Below are positions 18,031-27,230 of a stretch of DNA of 58,168 nt, piece by piece. A program made the position numbers and the translations under genes. How positions within the stretch are numbered: the first letter of the stretch is position 1; each line of letters begins with the position of its first letter. Source of the DNA: Bacteroidales bacterium. Lineage in GTDB: Bacteria > Bacteroidota > Bacteroidia > Bacteroidales > UBA7960. The DNA is taken from NCBI GenBank assembly GCA_007118495.1, contig SKRM01000014.1, positions 1 through 58,168 of the forward strand, in the 5' to 3' direction. The notes under the pieces were generated by a model. The model ran no database searches. It had not been told where the DNA came from and saw only the letters and a program-made list of their open reading frames with translations.

Positions 18031-19248
18031 ATGGAACATTTGCCCCTGATCCCCAATCTGGAAAATCACCCGACACCCTATTATATGTATGATATGGGCT
18101 TGCTTGAAAAGACGCTGAAACAGGCTGCCGAAGCTTCAGGCCGGTACGGATATCATATGCACTATGCCATGAAGGCCAATCATCAGAAAGAGATATTGAC
18201 TGCTGTAAATCAGCATGGCCTTGGGGTAGATTGTGTGAGTGGATATGAGGTGCAGGCTGCCCTCGATCTTGGTTTCGATCCTTCAGAAATTGTCTTTGCC
18301 GGTGTGGGCAAGACAGATGCTGAAATACGCCTGGCATTGCAAAATGATATCTTCTGTTTCAATTGTGAATCTGTTGAAGAATTGCAGGTTATTTCAGCAA
18401 TTGCTGAAATGGAGAAAATGACTGCGCGGGTTGCCTTGCGGGTAAATCCCGGTGTGGATGCGGGCACACATCATCACATAACAACCGGACTCACTGAGAA
18501 TAAGTTTGGAATCCAGCTGCCACACCTGCAAAAGGCATTGCAAATTTGTGCTGAAAACATCCACTTGCACTTCATGGGCCTTCACTTTCATATCGGATCA
18601 CAAATTACTTCAAATGAACCATTCATAAATTTGGTACACCGGGTTAACTGGATTTGGGATCATTATAACATAAACGACTATGGGCCATGTATGCTAAATC
18701 TTGGTGGAGGTCTTGGGGTGGATTATGAAAATCCTCTACTTAATCCAATGCCTGATTTCGCGGCTTTTTTTGCGATGATTTCCAGCAATCTGAATATTCC
18801 TGATCATATCAGTATTCATTTCGAGCCTGGCAGAAGCCTTGTGGCCCAATGTGGCTCATTGATCACCCGGGTATTATACGTTAAGGAAGGCCTGCACAAA
18901 CAGTTTATTATTGCTGATGCAGGAATGACAGAGATCATGCGCCCAGCCCTATACGGTGCCAGGCACCGCATTGACAACCTCAGCCGCTCCACTGGCCAGG
19001 TGAAAACCTATGATGTGGTCGGACCTGCCTGTGAATCAAGTGATGTATTTGCCAGTGATCTGCGTTTATCGTCAACCCACAGGGGTGACTTGCTTGCCAT
19101 TCGTTCTTGCGGGGCCTATGTGCAGTCAATGACCCTAAACTACAATTTACGACCTGCAGCAGAGCCCGTTTTTTACTATCCTTCTTTCAACAGACTTAAA
19201 TCATTATTTGAAGGAATTCCTGAACCTTTTATGCAAAAAGCTGTTTAG
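18031..19248 (+). CDS. lysA: Diaminopimelate decarboxylase
   Basis: This PLP enzyme makes L-lysine from meso-diaminopimelate, the last step of the DAP pathway. The 405-aa product has the PLP lysine in HYAMKANHQ (K48), the barrel glycine-rich motifs NLGGGLGVDYE and EPGRSLVAQCGSL, and the active-site GPACESSDVF. The start at 18031 gives the usual short N terminus before TPYYMYDMGLL; a start at 17947 would add 28 residues without family counterpart. It is divergent from the ACT-domain gene. Confidence 0.93.
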   Translation: MEHLPLIPNLENHPTPYYMYDMGLLEKTLKQAAEASGRYGYHMHYAMKANHQKEILTAVNQHGLGVDCVSGYEVQAALDLGFDPSEIVFAGVGKTDAEIRLALQNDIFCFNCESVEELQVISAIAEMEKMTARVALRVNPGVDAGTHHHITTGLTENKFGIQLPHLQKALQICAENIHLHFMGLHFHIGSQITSNEPFINLVHRVNWIWDHYNINDYGPCMLNLGGGLGVDYENPLLNPMPDFAAFFAMISSNLNIPDHISIHFEPGRSLVAQCGSLITRVLYVKEGLHKQFIIADAGMTEIMRPALYGARHRIDNLSRSTGQVKTYDVVGPACESSDVFASDLRLSSTHRGDLLAIRSCGAYVQSMTLNYNLRPAAEPVFYYPSFNRLKSLFEGIPEPFMQKAV

Positions 19249-19315
19249 TGCTTGGACGCCATTTATTAAACAAATGTATTCTTGTCTGATCATGGACAGG
19301 ATGTGTTATTTAATG

Positions 19316-19323
19316 TATCTTTG
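19316..19323 (+). promoter_or_regulatory. Candidate -7 element TATCTTTG for the pterin genes
   Basis: An exact match to TAnnTTTG 23 bp upstream of the PTPS start codon. No clear -33 TTTG is seen at the expected distance. Confidence 0.4.
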
Positions 19324-19346
19324 GTGTCACAATCAAACAGTTGCAT

Positions 19347-19757
19347 ATGCGAATCACCCGGAGAGAAACATTTAATGCCGCACATCGCCTTTACCGTCCT
19401 GATTGGGATGACATGAAAAATATGGAGGTTTTTGGCAAGTGTTCAAATCCACGGTGGCATGGTCATAATTATGTTCTCTTTGTTACAGTTGAGGGTTCCG
19501 TTGATCTGCAAACGGGTTTTGTTATAAACCTGAAAGAATTAAGCCGAATCATTGAAGAACACGTAATCCAGAAACTTGACCATAAGAACATCAACCTCGA
19601 AGTGGATTTTATGCAAGGAAAACTGGCTTCAACTGAAAACCTGGCCATAGGTATCTGGCAGCAACTTGAACAACCTGTGACCGATGCAGGTGGCAGCTTA
19701 TTCTGCGTTAAACTGATAGAAACTGAAAACAATTTTGTAGAATATTTCGGAAGCTGA
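19347..19757 (+). CDS. ptpS: 6-pyruvoyltetrahydropterin synthase-type enzyme
   Basis: The 136-aa enzyme acts on dihydroneopterin triphosphate, the product of the neighbouring folE gene. Zinc ligands are H13, H38 and H40; catalytic candidates are C32, D78 and H79. The motif is C-x5-HGH ([10 protein letters not shown]), the spacing of 6-pyruvoyltetrahydropterin synthases, not the C-x3-HGH of Que[13 protein letters not shown] and [13 protein letters not shown] also look like the eukaryotic-type enzyme. The ATG at 19347 is used; a TTG two codons earlier is less likely. It could still be a QueD in function, but the motif favours a biopterin-type product. folE follows after 47 bp. Confidence 0.82.
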   Translation: MRITRRETFNAAHRLYRPDWDDMKNMEVFGKCSNPRWHGHNYVLFVTVEGSVDLQTGFVINLKELSRIIEEHVIQKLDHKNINLEVDFMQGKLASTENLAIGIWQQLEQPVTDAGGSLFCVKLIETENNFVEYFGS

Positions 19758-19804
19758 TTGTAACTACGTTTACTGCAGACAGCTTCATTAAAACTATAAT
19801 AGTC

Positions 19805-20446
19805 ATGGCATCTGAAATTAACCGTGATATGGTCATCGAGAACAAAATGGATGACTATGAGAAAATTGATCAGTATAATCCCAAAAAGATCAGCCAGCTT
19901 TCTTCTCATTACCGGGAGGTGCTGTCACTGGTGGGTGAAGACCCTGAGCGCGAAGGTCTTGAAAAAACACCTGAGCGCGTGGCAAAGGCCATGCAGTTTC
20001 TTACCCATGGCTATGATCTTGACCCTGCTAATATTCTGCGCTCAGCTATGTTCAAAGAAGACTACCGGCAAATGGTCATTGTCAAAGATATAGAGATATA
20101 CAGCATGTGCGAACACCATATGCTTCCCTTTGTAGGCAAGGCCCATGTTGCCTATATCCCCAATGGCTATATCGTCGGACTGAGTAAGATCCCCAGGGTG
20201 GTTGATGCCTATGCACGCCGTTTGCAGGTTCAGGAAAGACTTACTACGCAAATCAAGGAATGCCTGCAGGATACCCTCAAGCCTTTAGGTGTTGCGGTGG
20301 TTATTGAAGCCCACCATTATTGTATGATGATGCGGGGTATTCAAAAACAAAACTCTGTGACAACCACCAGTGATTTTACAGGTGCTTTTTTAACAGATAA
20401 GACCAGGGCAGAGTTTATCCACCTGTTGGGTTCAAACCTGCATTAA
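19805..20446 (+). CDS. folE: GTP cyclohydrolase I
   Basis: This enzyme converts GTP to 7,8-dihydroneopterin triphosphate, the entry to folate and pterin synthesis. The 213-aa product has zinc-site residues in CEHHMLPF (C102, H105) plus the later Cys in HHYCMMMRG, and the FolE stretches [15 protein letters not shown] and VQERLTTQI. The N terminus of about 30 residues before the fold is variable in the family. It is co-directional with, and close to, the PTPS gene whose substrate it makes. Confidence 0.95.
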   Translation: MASEINRDMVIENKMDDYEKIDQYNPKKISQLSSHYREVLSLVGEDPEREGLEKTPERVAKAMQFLTHGYDLDPANILRSAMFKEDYRQMVIVKDIEIYSMCEHHMLPFVGKAHVAYIPNGYIVGLSKIPRVVDAYARRLQVQERLTTQIKECLQDTLKPLGVAVVIEAHHYCMMMRGIQKQNSVTTTSDFTGAFLTDKTRAEFIHLLGSNLH

Positions 20447-20536
20447 TCCTGCAAGGGACGCATTAAGTATAAGTTTGAGGTTGATGGGGTGCAGCATTTG
20501 GTGGTTTTTTTGCGTATACACAAGAAACCACTTCGT

Positions 20537-21787
20537 ATGAAAACATATTATATGATAATTAAACTTTGTTTTTTATTCTGCCTTTTGGGCGGAATTACCG
20601 CATGTGAGAAAGATAACGGAGCAGAGCCCGGTTTTATGCCCAAGCATATCGAGTTGACCAGCCGGGGATCTGAAGTAATCAGTCACAGCAATGCATTTGG
20701 GGTAAATTTGTATGTCGCACTTGCCAGTGAAAAGGCTGGGAATATGATGATATCACCCCTAAGTGCCAGCGCGGTTCTCACCATGTTATTAAATGGTGCT
20801 GATGCTGAAACCTACAGTCAGATAAGGCAAATGCTTGGTTATTCTGATAATATTGACCTGGATGGTATCAATGAGGCGTATAGAAGTTTGGTTGGCCAAC
20901 TGCTTGTAGTTGATCCGAAAGTTGCTTTGACTTTGTCCAATGCAGTATTTTACCGTGATGACTTTGAAGTGAAGAAACCTTTTATGGAGGCAATGAACAA
21001 TGATTTTGATGCCAGTATAGAGGCCCTTGACTTTAAAGATCCATCTGCTGTTGAGGTTATCAATGGCTGGGCAAGTGCAAAAACAGAGGGCCGGATATCA
21101 CAGGTGCTTGAAGAGATTGATCCTGAGATGGTAATGTTTCTGCTGAACGCATTGTATTTCAAGGGAGATTGGACATACCAGTTTGATAAAAACAAAACCA
21201 CTGATGAGGATTTTTTCCTGGATAACGGCACGGTTATTTCGGTTCCTTCTATGAAAGGGAATAAAAAGACAAGAGTCTATGACGGCCATGGATATAGTGC
21301 AATTGAGCTACCCTATGGACAGAGTAATTTTACCATGGTTGTCGTGGTTCCTGATCATGGGTTGGATCAATTCGGTATTGGATTAAGCCCTGAAAGCTGG
21401 ATGCAGCTTACTTCTGGCTTAGACAAAAATTCAGTTTTTTCTGAGACCGTGGTGCAAATGCCACGCTTTTCATTCGATTTTGAAGCTGAACTCAATGGTC
21501 AGTTAGAAGCGCTGGGGATGATCGATGCATTTGATGAAAACCTGGCTGATTTGTCAGGCATATCCGATTGGGACATATTTGTTTCTATGGTCAAGCAGAA
21601 TACGTTTATAGAAGTGGGTGAAGAAGGTACTGAGGCAGCCGCAGTCACAACTGTGGGTGTTGGTGTAACTAGTGTTGGTCCTGAACCCGGCCCAGGCTAT
21701 TTTATTATTGACCGCCCATTTGTGTTTGCCATCAGAGAACGCACCACCAATACCCTGCTTTTTATTGGAAAAGTGGAGACTCCCTGA
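20537..21787 (+). CDS. Serpin-family lipoprotein
   Basis: Serpins trap serine or cysteine proteases by inserting a cleaved reactive loop. The ATG at 20537 gives 416 aa with a lipoprotein signal (GGITAC lipobox), so it is probably surface- or periplasm-anchored. The hinge EEGTEAAAVTT (from about residue 362) has the small residues needed for loop insertion and so predicts an inhibitory serpin. By usual hinge spacing, P1-P1' would be Thr378-Ser379 in VGVGVTSVG. The C-terminal FIIDRPFVFAIRE and LLFIGKV are typical. A lipoprotein serpin, miropin, is known in Tannerella forsythia. The weak hairpin at 21837 may end transcription. Confidence 0.93.
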   Translation: MKTYYMIIKLCFLFCLLGGITACEKDNGAEPGFMPKHIELTSRGSEVISHSNAFGVNLYVALASEKAGNMMISPLSASAVLTMLLNGADAETYSQIRQMLGYSDNIDLDGINEAYRSLVGQLLVVDPKVALTLSNAVFYRDDFEVKKPFMEAMNNDFDASIEALDFKDPSAVEVINGWASAKTEGRISQVLEEIDPEMVMFLLNALYFKGDWTYQFDKNKTTDEDFFLDNGTVISVPSMKGNKKTRVYDGHGYSAIELPYGQSNFTMVVVVPDHGLDQFGIGLSPESWMQLTSGLDKNSVFSETVVQMPRFSFDFEAELNGQLEALGMIDAFDENLADLSGISDWDIFVSMVKQNTFIEVGEEGTEAAAVTTVGVGVTSVGPEPGPGYFIIDRPFVFAIRERTTNTLLFIGKVETP

Positions 21788-21836
21788 TTTGCCTGTCACT
21801 ACAAGGTAATCTCAATTGATTCTCATGAAATTTTGT

Positions 21837-21863
21837 AAACATGTGAATTATTGCATGTTTTTG
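21837..21863 (+). terminator. Possible weak terminator after the serpin gene
   Basis: AAACATG (21837-21843) pairs with CATGTTT (21854-21860), followed by TTG. The stem is short and A/T-rich, so this is a tentative call. Confidence 0.3.
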
Positions 21864-21967
21864 TCTTAGGCTCCCTGCCGAAAAATGCCTATATTGCAAT
21901 AAAAAGGATACCTGAGGCTCTCTAATCACAATGGAGTTGGGTTTTTTATGTATAAAATATAGGTATT

Positions 21968-23011
21968 ATGAAAAAATCAAAGCGTTATGTTTTTTTTAGT
22001 CTGGCTTTGGCGGGCTTTGTTCTCTTCTTTACAACATCATGTGATGATTCAGCCAATCCGCCTTCTGTAACCACTGCTGAAGTAAGTGGCATTACATCAA
22101 CAGAAGCCGCGAGTGGCGGGAATGTTACTGCAGATGGTGGTGATGCGGTAATTGGACGTGGTATTGTTTGGGGTACCTCTTCAAACCCCAGCATTGAAGA
22201 CAATGAAGGGCAGAGAGCCTCTGGCAGCGGAGTTGGTGAGTTTACCAGCGCCATGACCGGCCTGACCCCTGGCACAAATTACCATGTCAGGGCTTATGCC
22301 ACCAATAGCGAAGGTACCAGCTATGGTGAAAACCTGGGTTTTACAACCGATGAACCTGAACCGGAATATCTCTCGCCGGGCAATTGGGATAATGCTACAT
22401 CTGCCGTAAATTACAACTGGGGTGCAGGCGAGGGCTTTATCTTTGGTACAAATATTTATAATGACAAGGCTTATGGTCAGATATTCAATATCAGCCAGAG
22501 TTATGAAATATATGGAGCGGTATACTGGATTGGTGTCCGCAGGGGAACCACAGGAAACATTGATTTTAAGATTTGGAACTACAGCGGTGGCCAGGTGGGA
22601 CAAGTGCTGGGATCAAAATCAATTCCTGTTGCAGACATAACTCCCACGGTGCAATTGGCTGATGCCATCTACGTTGAATTTGATGAGCCTGTGGTTGTGA
22701 CTGGCAACTTCCTTATTGGTGCTGATTTTACAGGAATGGGAGCCTATGTTGAAGGGGAGAATGAGCTGGGCAATATTTCAAGCGAAATAGGTGATGGACT
22801 GGGTGCCAATCTTGCCCTGGTTCTTGAAGCAAATGACCAGTGGGTTTCTGTAGGCGCTGATTACAACGTTGATGTAGATATTGCTATTTTCCCCTGGGCC
22901 ATGGCTACAGGAAAAACATCAGCAATCAAGTCTGCGCCAATCCATGACAGACCTGTGCCCGCACATCTGCCATTTGTTGGAAGTTCTCCGGTTTCGTCTC
23001 CAAGACGTTAA
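21968..23011 (+). CDS. Lipoprotein with FN3-like domain
   Basis: The 347-aa product has a lipoprotein signal (TTSCDDS, Cys at about 27). Residues about 35-130 form one repeat of the FN3-like type common on Bacteroidota surface proteins: GGNVTADGGDAVIGRGIVWG ... GLTPGTNYHVRAYATNSEG. The C-terminal part (about 140-320) is a Gly/Asp-rich beta domain with YWIGVRRGTTGNIDFKIW, which I cannot name. There is no type IX sorting domain. It ends in a proline- and serine-rich tail. Function unknown. A good terminator follows. Confidence 0.75.
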   Translation: MKKSKRYVFFSLALAGFVLFFTTSCDDSANPPSVTTAEVSGITSTEAASGGNVTADGGDAVIGRGIVWGTSSNPSIEDNEGQRASGSGVGEFTSAMTGLTPGTNYHVRAYATNSEGTSYGENLGFTTDEPEPEYLSPGNWDNATSAVNYNWGAGEGFIFGTNIYNDKAYGQIFNISQSYEIYGAVYWIGVRRGTTGNIDFKIWNYSGGQVGQVLGSKSIPVADITPTVQLADAIYVEFDEPVVVTGNFLIGADFTGMGAYVEGENELGNISSEIGDGLGANLALVLEANDQWVSVGADYNVDVDIAIFPWAMATGKTSAIKSAPIHDRPVPAHLPFVGSSPVSSPRR

Positions 23012-23032
23012 GTTGTTTTGAGCAAGTAATTC

Positions 23033-23063
23033 AGCCCTGTACTTAGCGTACTGGGCTTTTTTT
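23033..23063 (+). terminator. Rho-independent terminator
   Basis: AGCCC-T-GTAC pairs with GTAC-T-GGGCT around the loop TTAGC (one T/T mismatch), and a T7 tract follows. It ends transcription of the FN3-type lipoprotein gene ahead of fabD. Confidence 0.8.
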
Positions 23064-23114
23064 GCTTCCCGGTACCGGCAAATATGGCTAATGTAAAGGA
23101 TTGCCGAAAATATG

Positions 23115-23122
23115 TAACTTTG
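23115..23122 (+). promoter_or_regulatory. Candidate fabD -7 element TAACTTTG
   Basis: An exact TAnnTTTG match 39 bp upstream of the fabD start and downstream of the terminator, so well placed to start a new transcript. The -33 element is not clear. Confidence 0.45.
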
Positions 23123-23161
23123 CGCGTCAAAACATTGTAGTTGTATAAATAGTTTCAGATC

Positions 23162-24040
23162 ATGAAGAAAGCATATGTTTTTCCCGGACAGGGGGCGCAA
23201 TTTGTTGGAATGGGTAAAGATCTCTATGATGGGTCTGCACAGTCAAAGGAGTTGTTTGAAAAAGCCAATGAAATTCTTGGCTTTCGCATTACCGACCTGA
23301 TGTTCGGGGGTACAGATGAAGATTTGCGACAAACCAGGGTAACCCAGCCCGCTATTTTTCTGCATTCAGTTATTCTGGCCCAAAGCCTGGGAGATGGGTT
23401 CAAACCCGATATGGTGGCAGGCCATTCACTGGGCGAGTTTTCAGCATTGGTGGCTGCCAAGGCCCTGACATTTGAAGATGGTCTGATCCTGGTCTCAAAA
23501 CGGGCGCAGGCCATGCAGAAAGCCTGTGAAGCTGAACCGTCAACCATGGCCGCCATTTTGGGGCTGGATGATGAGGCGGTTGAAAGTGTTTGTGCAGGCA
23601 TATATGAAATTGTGGTACCTGCCAATTACAATAGTCCCGGCCAGGTCGTTATCTCAGGAAGTGAGCAGGGTATTGAAATTGCCTGTGAAAAATTAAAAGA
23701 GGCAGGGGCCAAACGCGCACTCCCCCTCAAGGTAGGTGGTGCATTCCACTCTCCATTGATGGAGCCTGCCCGCATAGAGTTGGCTGAGGCGATAAACCAG
23801 GCATCTTTTAAGCCGCCGGTATGCCCTGTTTACCAAAACGTAAATGCTATGCCAGCTACTGATCCCGATCAGATCCGTAAAAATCTGATTGATCAACTCA
23901 CATCACCTGTCAGGTGGACGCAGACGGCCAGAAATATGATCGCAGACGGTGCTGTCACTTTTGTTGAAGTGGGGCCAGGAACTGTTCTTCAGGGACTTAT
24001 CAAAAAACTTGACCGGAACATTGAAGCTTTTAGTGCATAA
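23162..24040 (+). CDS. fabD: ACP S-malonyltransferase
   Basis: This enzyme loads malonyl groups from malonyl-CoA onto acyl carrier protein for fatty-acid synthesis in the cytosol. The 292-aa length is normal. It has the FPGQGAQFVGMGKDL opening, the nucleophile Ser in GHSLGEFSAL (about residue 90), the catalytic His in GGAFHSPLM (about 194) and the closing EVGPGTVLQGLIKK. It stands alone, bounded by terminators on both sides. Confidence 0.95.
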   Translation: MKKAYVFPGQGAQFVGMGKDLYDGSAQSKELFEKANEILGFRITDLMFGGTDEDLRQTRVTQPAIFLHSVILAQSLGDGFKPDMVAGHSLGEFSALVAAKALTFEDGLILVSKRAQAMQKACEAEPSTMAAILGLDDEAVESVCAGIYEIVVPANYNSPGQVVISGSEQGIEIACEKLKEAGAKRALPLKVGGAFHSPLMEPARIELAEAINQASFKPPVCPVYQNVNAMPATDPDQIRKNLIDQLTSPVRWTQTARNMIADGAVTFVEVGPGTVLQGLIKKLDRNIEAFSA

Positions 24041-24048
24041 TCAACCAG

Positions 24049-24081
24049 AATCCCGGCTTGCTGATTGATCCGGGGTTTTTT
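24049..24081 (+). terminator. Rho-independent terminator after fabD
   Basis: AATCCCGG (24049-24056) pairs with CCGGGGTT (24070-24077; one G/T pair) and runs into a T6 tract. It lies immediately before the GTG of the antiporter gene. Confidence 0.7.
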
Positions 24082-24092
24082 ATAATCACGCT

Positions 24093-25040
24093 GTGCTGGC
24101 ATATATTCTCTTTATTGCTGGTTTTGTTTTTCTCGTCTATGGAGCCAACTGGCTGGTAGACGGAGCGGCATCCATTGCCAAAAAGCACAACATATCACAT
24201 GTGGTTACAGGGATGACCATTGTGGCACTGGGTACATCTGCTCCTGAGTTGGTCGTTAACCTGGTGGCCAGTTTCAGGGGAACAGCCGATGTGGCTTTTG
24301 GCAATATTCTCGGAAGCAATATTTCAAATATATTTCTGATACTTGGAATATCTGCTCTGATCTTTCCCCTGGCAGTGAACAAAAACACGTTCTTGAAAGA
24401 AATTCCCTTTGCCCTGCTTGGCGCTGTGCTCATCGGAATACTTGCCAATGACCTGCTACTGGGTGATGGAACGTCGATTGTGCGGCGGAGTGATGGTTTG
24501 GTTTTAATGATTTTTTTCGGCCTTTTCATGGTATATGCCATTGGAATTGCAAAGAAGAAAGATCTGATTGAAGTTCCAGCAATTAAGGAATTTCCATTGG
24601 GCATGGCATTGATCATGATTTTGGCCGGGATGCTCGCACTGGTAGCCGGAGGGCGGTGGATTGTTCAGGGTGCTGTTGAGATTGCAGGACGATTTGGGAT
24701 GAGTGAAGCAGTCATTAGTCTTACCATCGTAGCTCTGGGTACTTCCTTGCCAGAATTGGCCACTTGTGTGGTAGCAGCCCTGAAACGTAATGCCGACATG
24801 GTTATTGGGAATATACTGGGATCAAATATCTTTAATGTGTTTTTTGTTTTGGGTGTAAGCGCTGTTATCAAACCACTACCCTTTAACAAGACGCTGAATT
24901 TTGATATTTTGGGAGGGATATTGGCTGTGGTGATTCTATGGCTTTTTATTTTGTCTTCACGACAGAAAACATTGAAACGCTGGCACGGTGGTGTGCTGCT
25001 TGCTTTTTATGTGGCCTATATAACTATCCTTTTGGTTTGA
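24093..25040 (+). CDS. Calcium/sodium antiporter (CaCA family)
   Basis: The 315-aa product, starting at GTG, has about ten membrane helices and the two internally duplicated alpha-repeats of cation/Ca2+ exchangers: GTSAPELVVNLVAS with GNILGSNISNIFLILG, and GTSLPELATCVVAA with GNILGSNIFNVFFVLG. The acidic Glu in each GTS-x-PE motif binds cation. It resembles E. coli YrbG. It probably exports Ca2+ in exchange for Na+ or H+. It is convergent with rfbB. Confidence 0.92.
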   Translation: MLAYILFIAGFVFLVYGANWLVDGAASIAKKHNISHVVTGMTIVALGTSAPELVVNLVASFRGTADVAFGNILGSNISNIFLILGISALIFPLAVNKNTFLKEIPFALLGAVLIGILANDLLLGDGTSIVRRSDGLVLMIFFGLFMVYAIGIAKKKDLIEVPAIKEFPLGMALIMILAGMLALVAGGRWIVQGAVEIAGRFGMSEAVISLTIVALGTSLPELATCVVAALKRNADMVIGNILGSNIFNVFFVLGVSAVIKPLPFNKTLNFDILGGILAVVILWLFILSSRQKTLKRWHGGVLLAFYVAYITILLV

Positions 25041-25110
25041 AGAATTTCCCAAAGGTGCCACCTGGTTTGTATGCACATGTTCTTTTAAGGACGCCTGGCT
25101 AAGCCTTGTT

Positions 25111-26160
25111 TCAGCTTCCATATTGTTGCTGATAGTAAGTCTGGTAATCACCTGAGGTAACCTGATTTAACCAATCTTCATTCTCAAGATACCAGTCAAC
25201 GGTTTTGTCAAGCCCTTCTTCAAAGGTCACCGAAGGTTTCCATCCGAGCTCATCCAACATCTTGGAGGCATCTATGGCATAACGAAGGTCGTGTCCGGCC
25301 CTGTCTTTCACGTAGGTGATCAGTTTTTCTGATGTTCCGGCTGCCCTGTCCAGTTTTTTATCCATGATCTTACATAGCACCCTGATCAGGTCAAGGTTTT
25401 TCCACTCATTGTGCCCCCCGATATTGTAGGTTTCACCTATACGTCCTTTGCGCAGGATCAGGTCAATGGCCATGGCATGGTCAACCACATAAAGCCAGTC
25501 ACGTACATTTTCTCCTTTACCGTAAACCGGGAGGGGTTTGTTGTGGATGATGTTATTGATAAACAGCGGAATCAATTTTTCAGGGAACTGGTTTGGTCCA
25601 TAATTATTGGAGCAGTTTGACAGTATAACAGGCAGACCGTAAGTGTGGTACCATGCCCTGACAAAATGGTCACTTGAAGCCTTGGATGCTGAGTAGGGGC
25701 TTCGTGGGTCATATGGTGTCTCTTCGGTAAAAAGGCCATCTTCTCCCAGTGAGCCATATACTTCGTCGGTGCTTATATGGTAAAACTTTTTGTCATGGTA
25801 GTCTTGATTCCATATATGCCTTGCTGCATTAAGCAAATTCACTGTTCCCAAAACATTGGTGTGTACAAAGGCCATGGGGTTGGCAATGGAACGATCTACA
25901 TGTGATTCGGCAGCCAGGTGGATTATGGTATCAAAACGGTACTGCTCAAAAAGTGAAAATACCTTGTCTTCATCCACAATGTCGCCCTTCACGAAACGGT
26001 AATTCGATTTCTTTTCAACATCAGTCAGGTTCAACAGGTTTCCGGCGTAAGTCAGATTGTCGATATTCACTATAAGGTTGTCAGGGTAATTGTTGACAAA
26101 TTGTCTCACCACATGAGAGCCAATAAAGCCGGCACCTCCGGTAATTAATATATGCTTCAT
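25111..26160 (-). CDS. rfbB: dTDP-glucose 4,6-dehydratase
   Basis: This enzyme makes dTDP-4-keto-6-deoxyglucose, the branch point to dTDP-rhamnose and other deoxysugars. The 349-aa SDR protein has the NAD motif ITGGAGFIGSHVV (residues 5-17), the AAESHVDRS motif, the T-D-E catalytic stretch ISTDEVYGSLG and YSASKASSDH with the YxxxK pair. It ends the minus-strand nucleotide-sugar run, 12 bp after galE. The rest of the rhamnose pathway (rfbA, C, D) is not in the window. Confidence 0.94.
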   Translation of the reverse strand: MKHILITGGAGFIGSHVVRQFVNNYPDNLIVNIDNLTYAGNLLNLTDVEKKSNYRFVKGDIVDEDKVFSLFEQYRFDTIIHLAAESHVDRSIANPMAFVHTNVLGTVNLLNAARHIWNQDYHDKKFYHISTDEVYGSLGEDGLFTEETPYDPRSPYSASKASSDHFVRAWYHTYGLPVILSNCSNNYGPNQFPEKLIPLFINNIIHNKPLPVYGKGENVRDWLYVVDHAMAIDLILRKGRIGETYNIGGHNEWKNLDLIRVLCKIMDKKLDRAAGTSEKLITYVKDRAGHDLRYAIDASKMLDELGWKPSVTFEEGLDKTVDWYLENEDWLNQVTSGDYQTYYQQQYGS

Positions 26161-26172
26161 TTTTTTTGTTTT

Positions 26173-27210
26173 TTAGCTTTGGTTTACTATACCCGCTGCC
26201 AAGTTTTTTTCCCAGATCCAGGCTGAATACATCATTTCTTCAAGCCCAAGTTCAGCCTTCCATCCCAGTTTCAGATTGGCCAGGCTGGTGTCGGCCCATA
26301 CTTGTTCTATGTCTCCTGTCCGTCTGCCGGCAATTTCGAATGCAAGATCCAGACCAGTTGTTTTTTCGAAAGCCTTTATGACCTCCATCACACTGTGGCC
26401 ATTGCCTGTTCCTAGATTGAAGACCTCATATGGGGTTTCATTTTTTTGCTGAATCAGTCTGTCTATGGCAACCACATGTGCTTTTGCAAGGTCTGTAACA
26501 TGAATATAATCACGAATACAGGTGCCATCGGGGGTGTTGTAGTTATCTCCAAATACCTTTAAAACATTTTGTTTTCCGATGGCCGTCTGGGTGATGAATG
26601 GTACCAGGTTTTGGGGCGTCCCCAGGGGTAATTCTCCAATGAGTCCGCTTTTGTGGGCTCCCACCGGGTTAAAATACCTGAGAGAAATGGCCCTGATGTC
26701 AATGGTGCCGACGGTATCGCGGATAATGTCTTCGCATATTTTTTTTGTGTTGCCGTAAGGCGATGTGGCATGCTTCAGGGGTGCAGATTCTGAAACCGGG
26801 AGTTCGTCTGGTTGACCATATACTGTGCATGATGAAGAAAACACCAGCTTATCCACACCATGTTCTGCCTGGCATTTCAGAAGATTGATCAATGACAGCA
26901 AGTTGTTATGGTAATATTTCAGGGGCTGTCCGACAGACTCACCTACCGCTTTATGTGCAGCAAAATGTATGACACCGCAAATATTTGAATGCTTTTCAAA
27001 AAGCAGGTTTAGTTGATCTGAATCACAAAGGTTGAACTGTTCAAATATGGGAATCTGACCCGTAATTTTGTGTATGAGGCCGACCACTTTTTGAATGGAG
27101 TTTGACAGATCGTCTACAATAATGACGGTGTAGCCGCTTTTTTGCAGTTCAACCACAGTGTGCGAACCGATATATCCGGTACCTCCTGTAACCAGCACTT
27201 TTTTCTCCAT
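26173..27210 (-). CDS. galE: UDP-glucose 4-epimerase
   Basis: This enzyme interconverts UDP-glucose and UDP-galactose, in some members also the N-acetyl forms. The 345-aa SDR has VTGGTGYIGSHTVVEL at the N terminus, FAAHKAVGES, the SSSCTVYG segment and the catalytic Tyr-Lys pair in SPYGNTKK. The ATG at 27210 removes three residues before the fold. It lies in the nucleotide-sugar run between the UDP-sugar dehydrogenase and rfbB. Confidence 0.92.
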   Translation of the reverse strand: MEKKVLVTGGTGYIGSHTVVELQKSGYTVIIVDDLSNSIQKVVGLIHKITGQIPIFEQFNLCDSDQLNLLFEKHSNICGVIHFAAHKAVGESVGQPLKYYHNNLLSLINLLKCQAEHGVDKLVFSSSCTVYGQPDELPVSESAPLKHATSPYGNTKKICEDIIRDTVGTIDIRAISLRYFNPVGAHKSGLIGELPLGTPQNLVPFITQTAIGKQNVLKVFGDNYNTPDGTCIRDYIHVTDLAKAHVVAIDRLIQQKNETPYEVFNLGTGNGHSVMEVIKAFEKTTGLDLAFEIAGRRTGDIEQVWADTSLANLKLGWKAELGLEEMMYSAWIWEKNLAAGIVNQS

Positions 27211-27230
27211 ATCATACAACGTATCAGCTG

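Noticed and set aside
19469-19909. Minus-strand 146-codon frame over the pterin genes
   Set aside because: It is antisense to both ptpS and folE, which carry complete catalytic motifs.
25041-25110. Terminator between the antiporter and rfbB
   Set aside because: Only the short repeat AGGTG-C-CACCT is visible, without a T tract or a stable stem.
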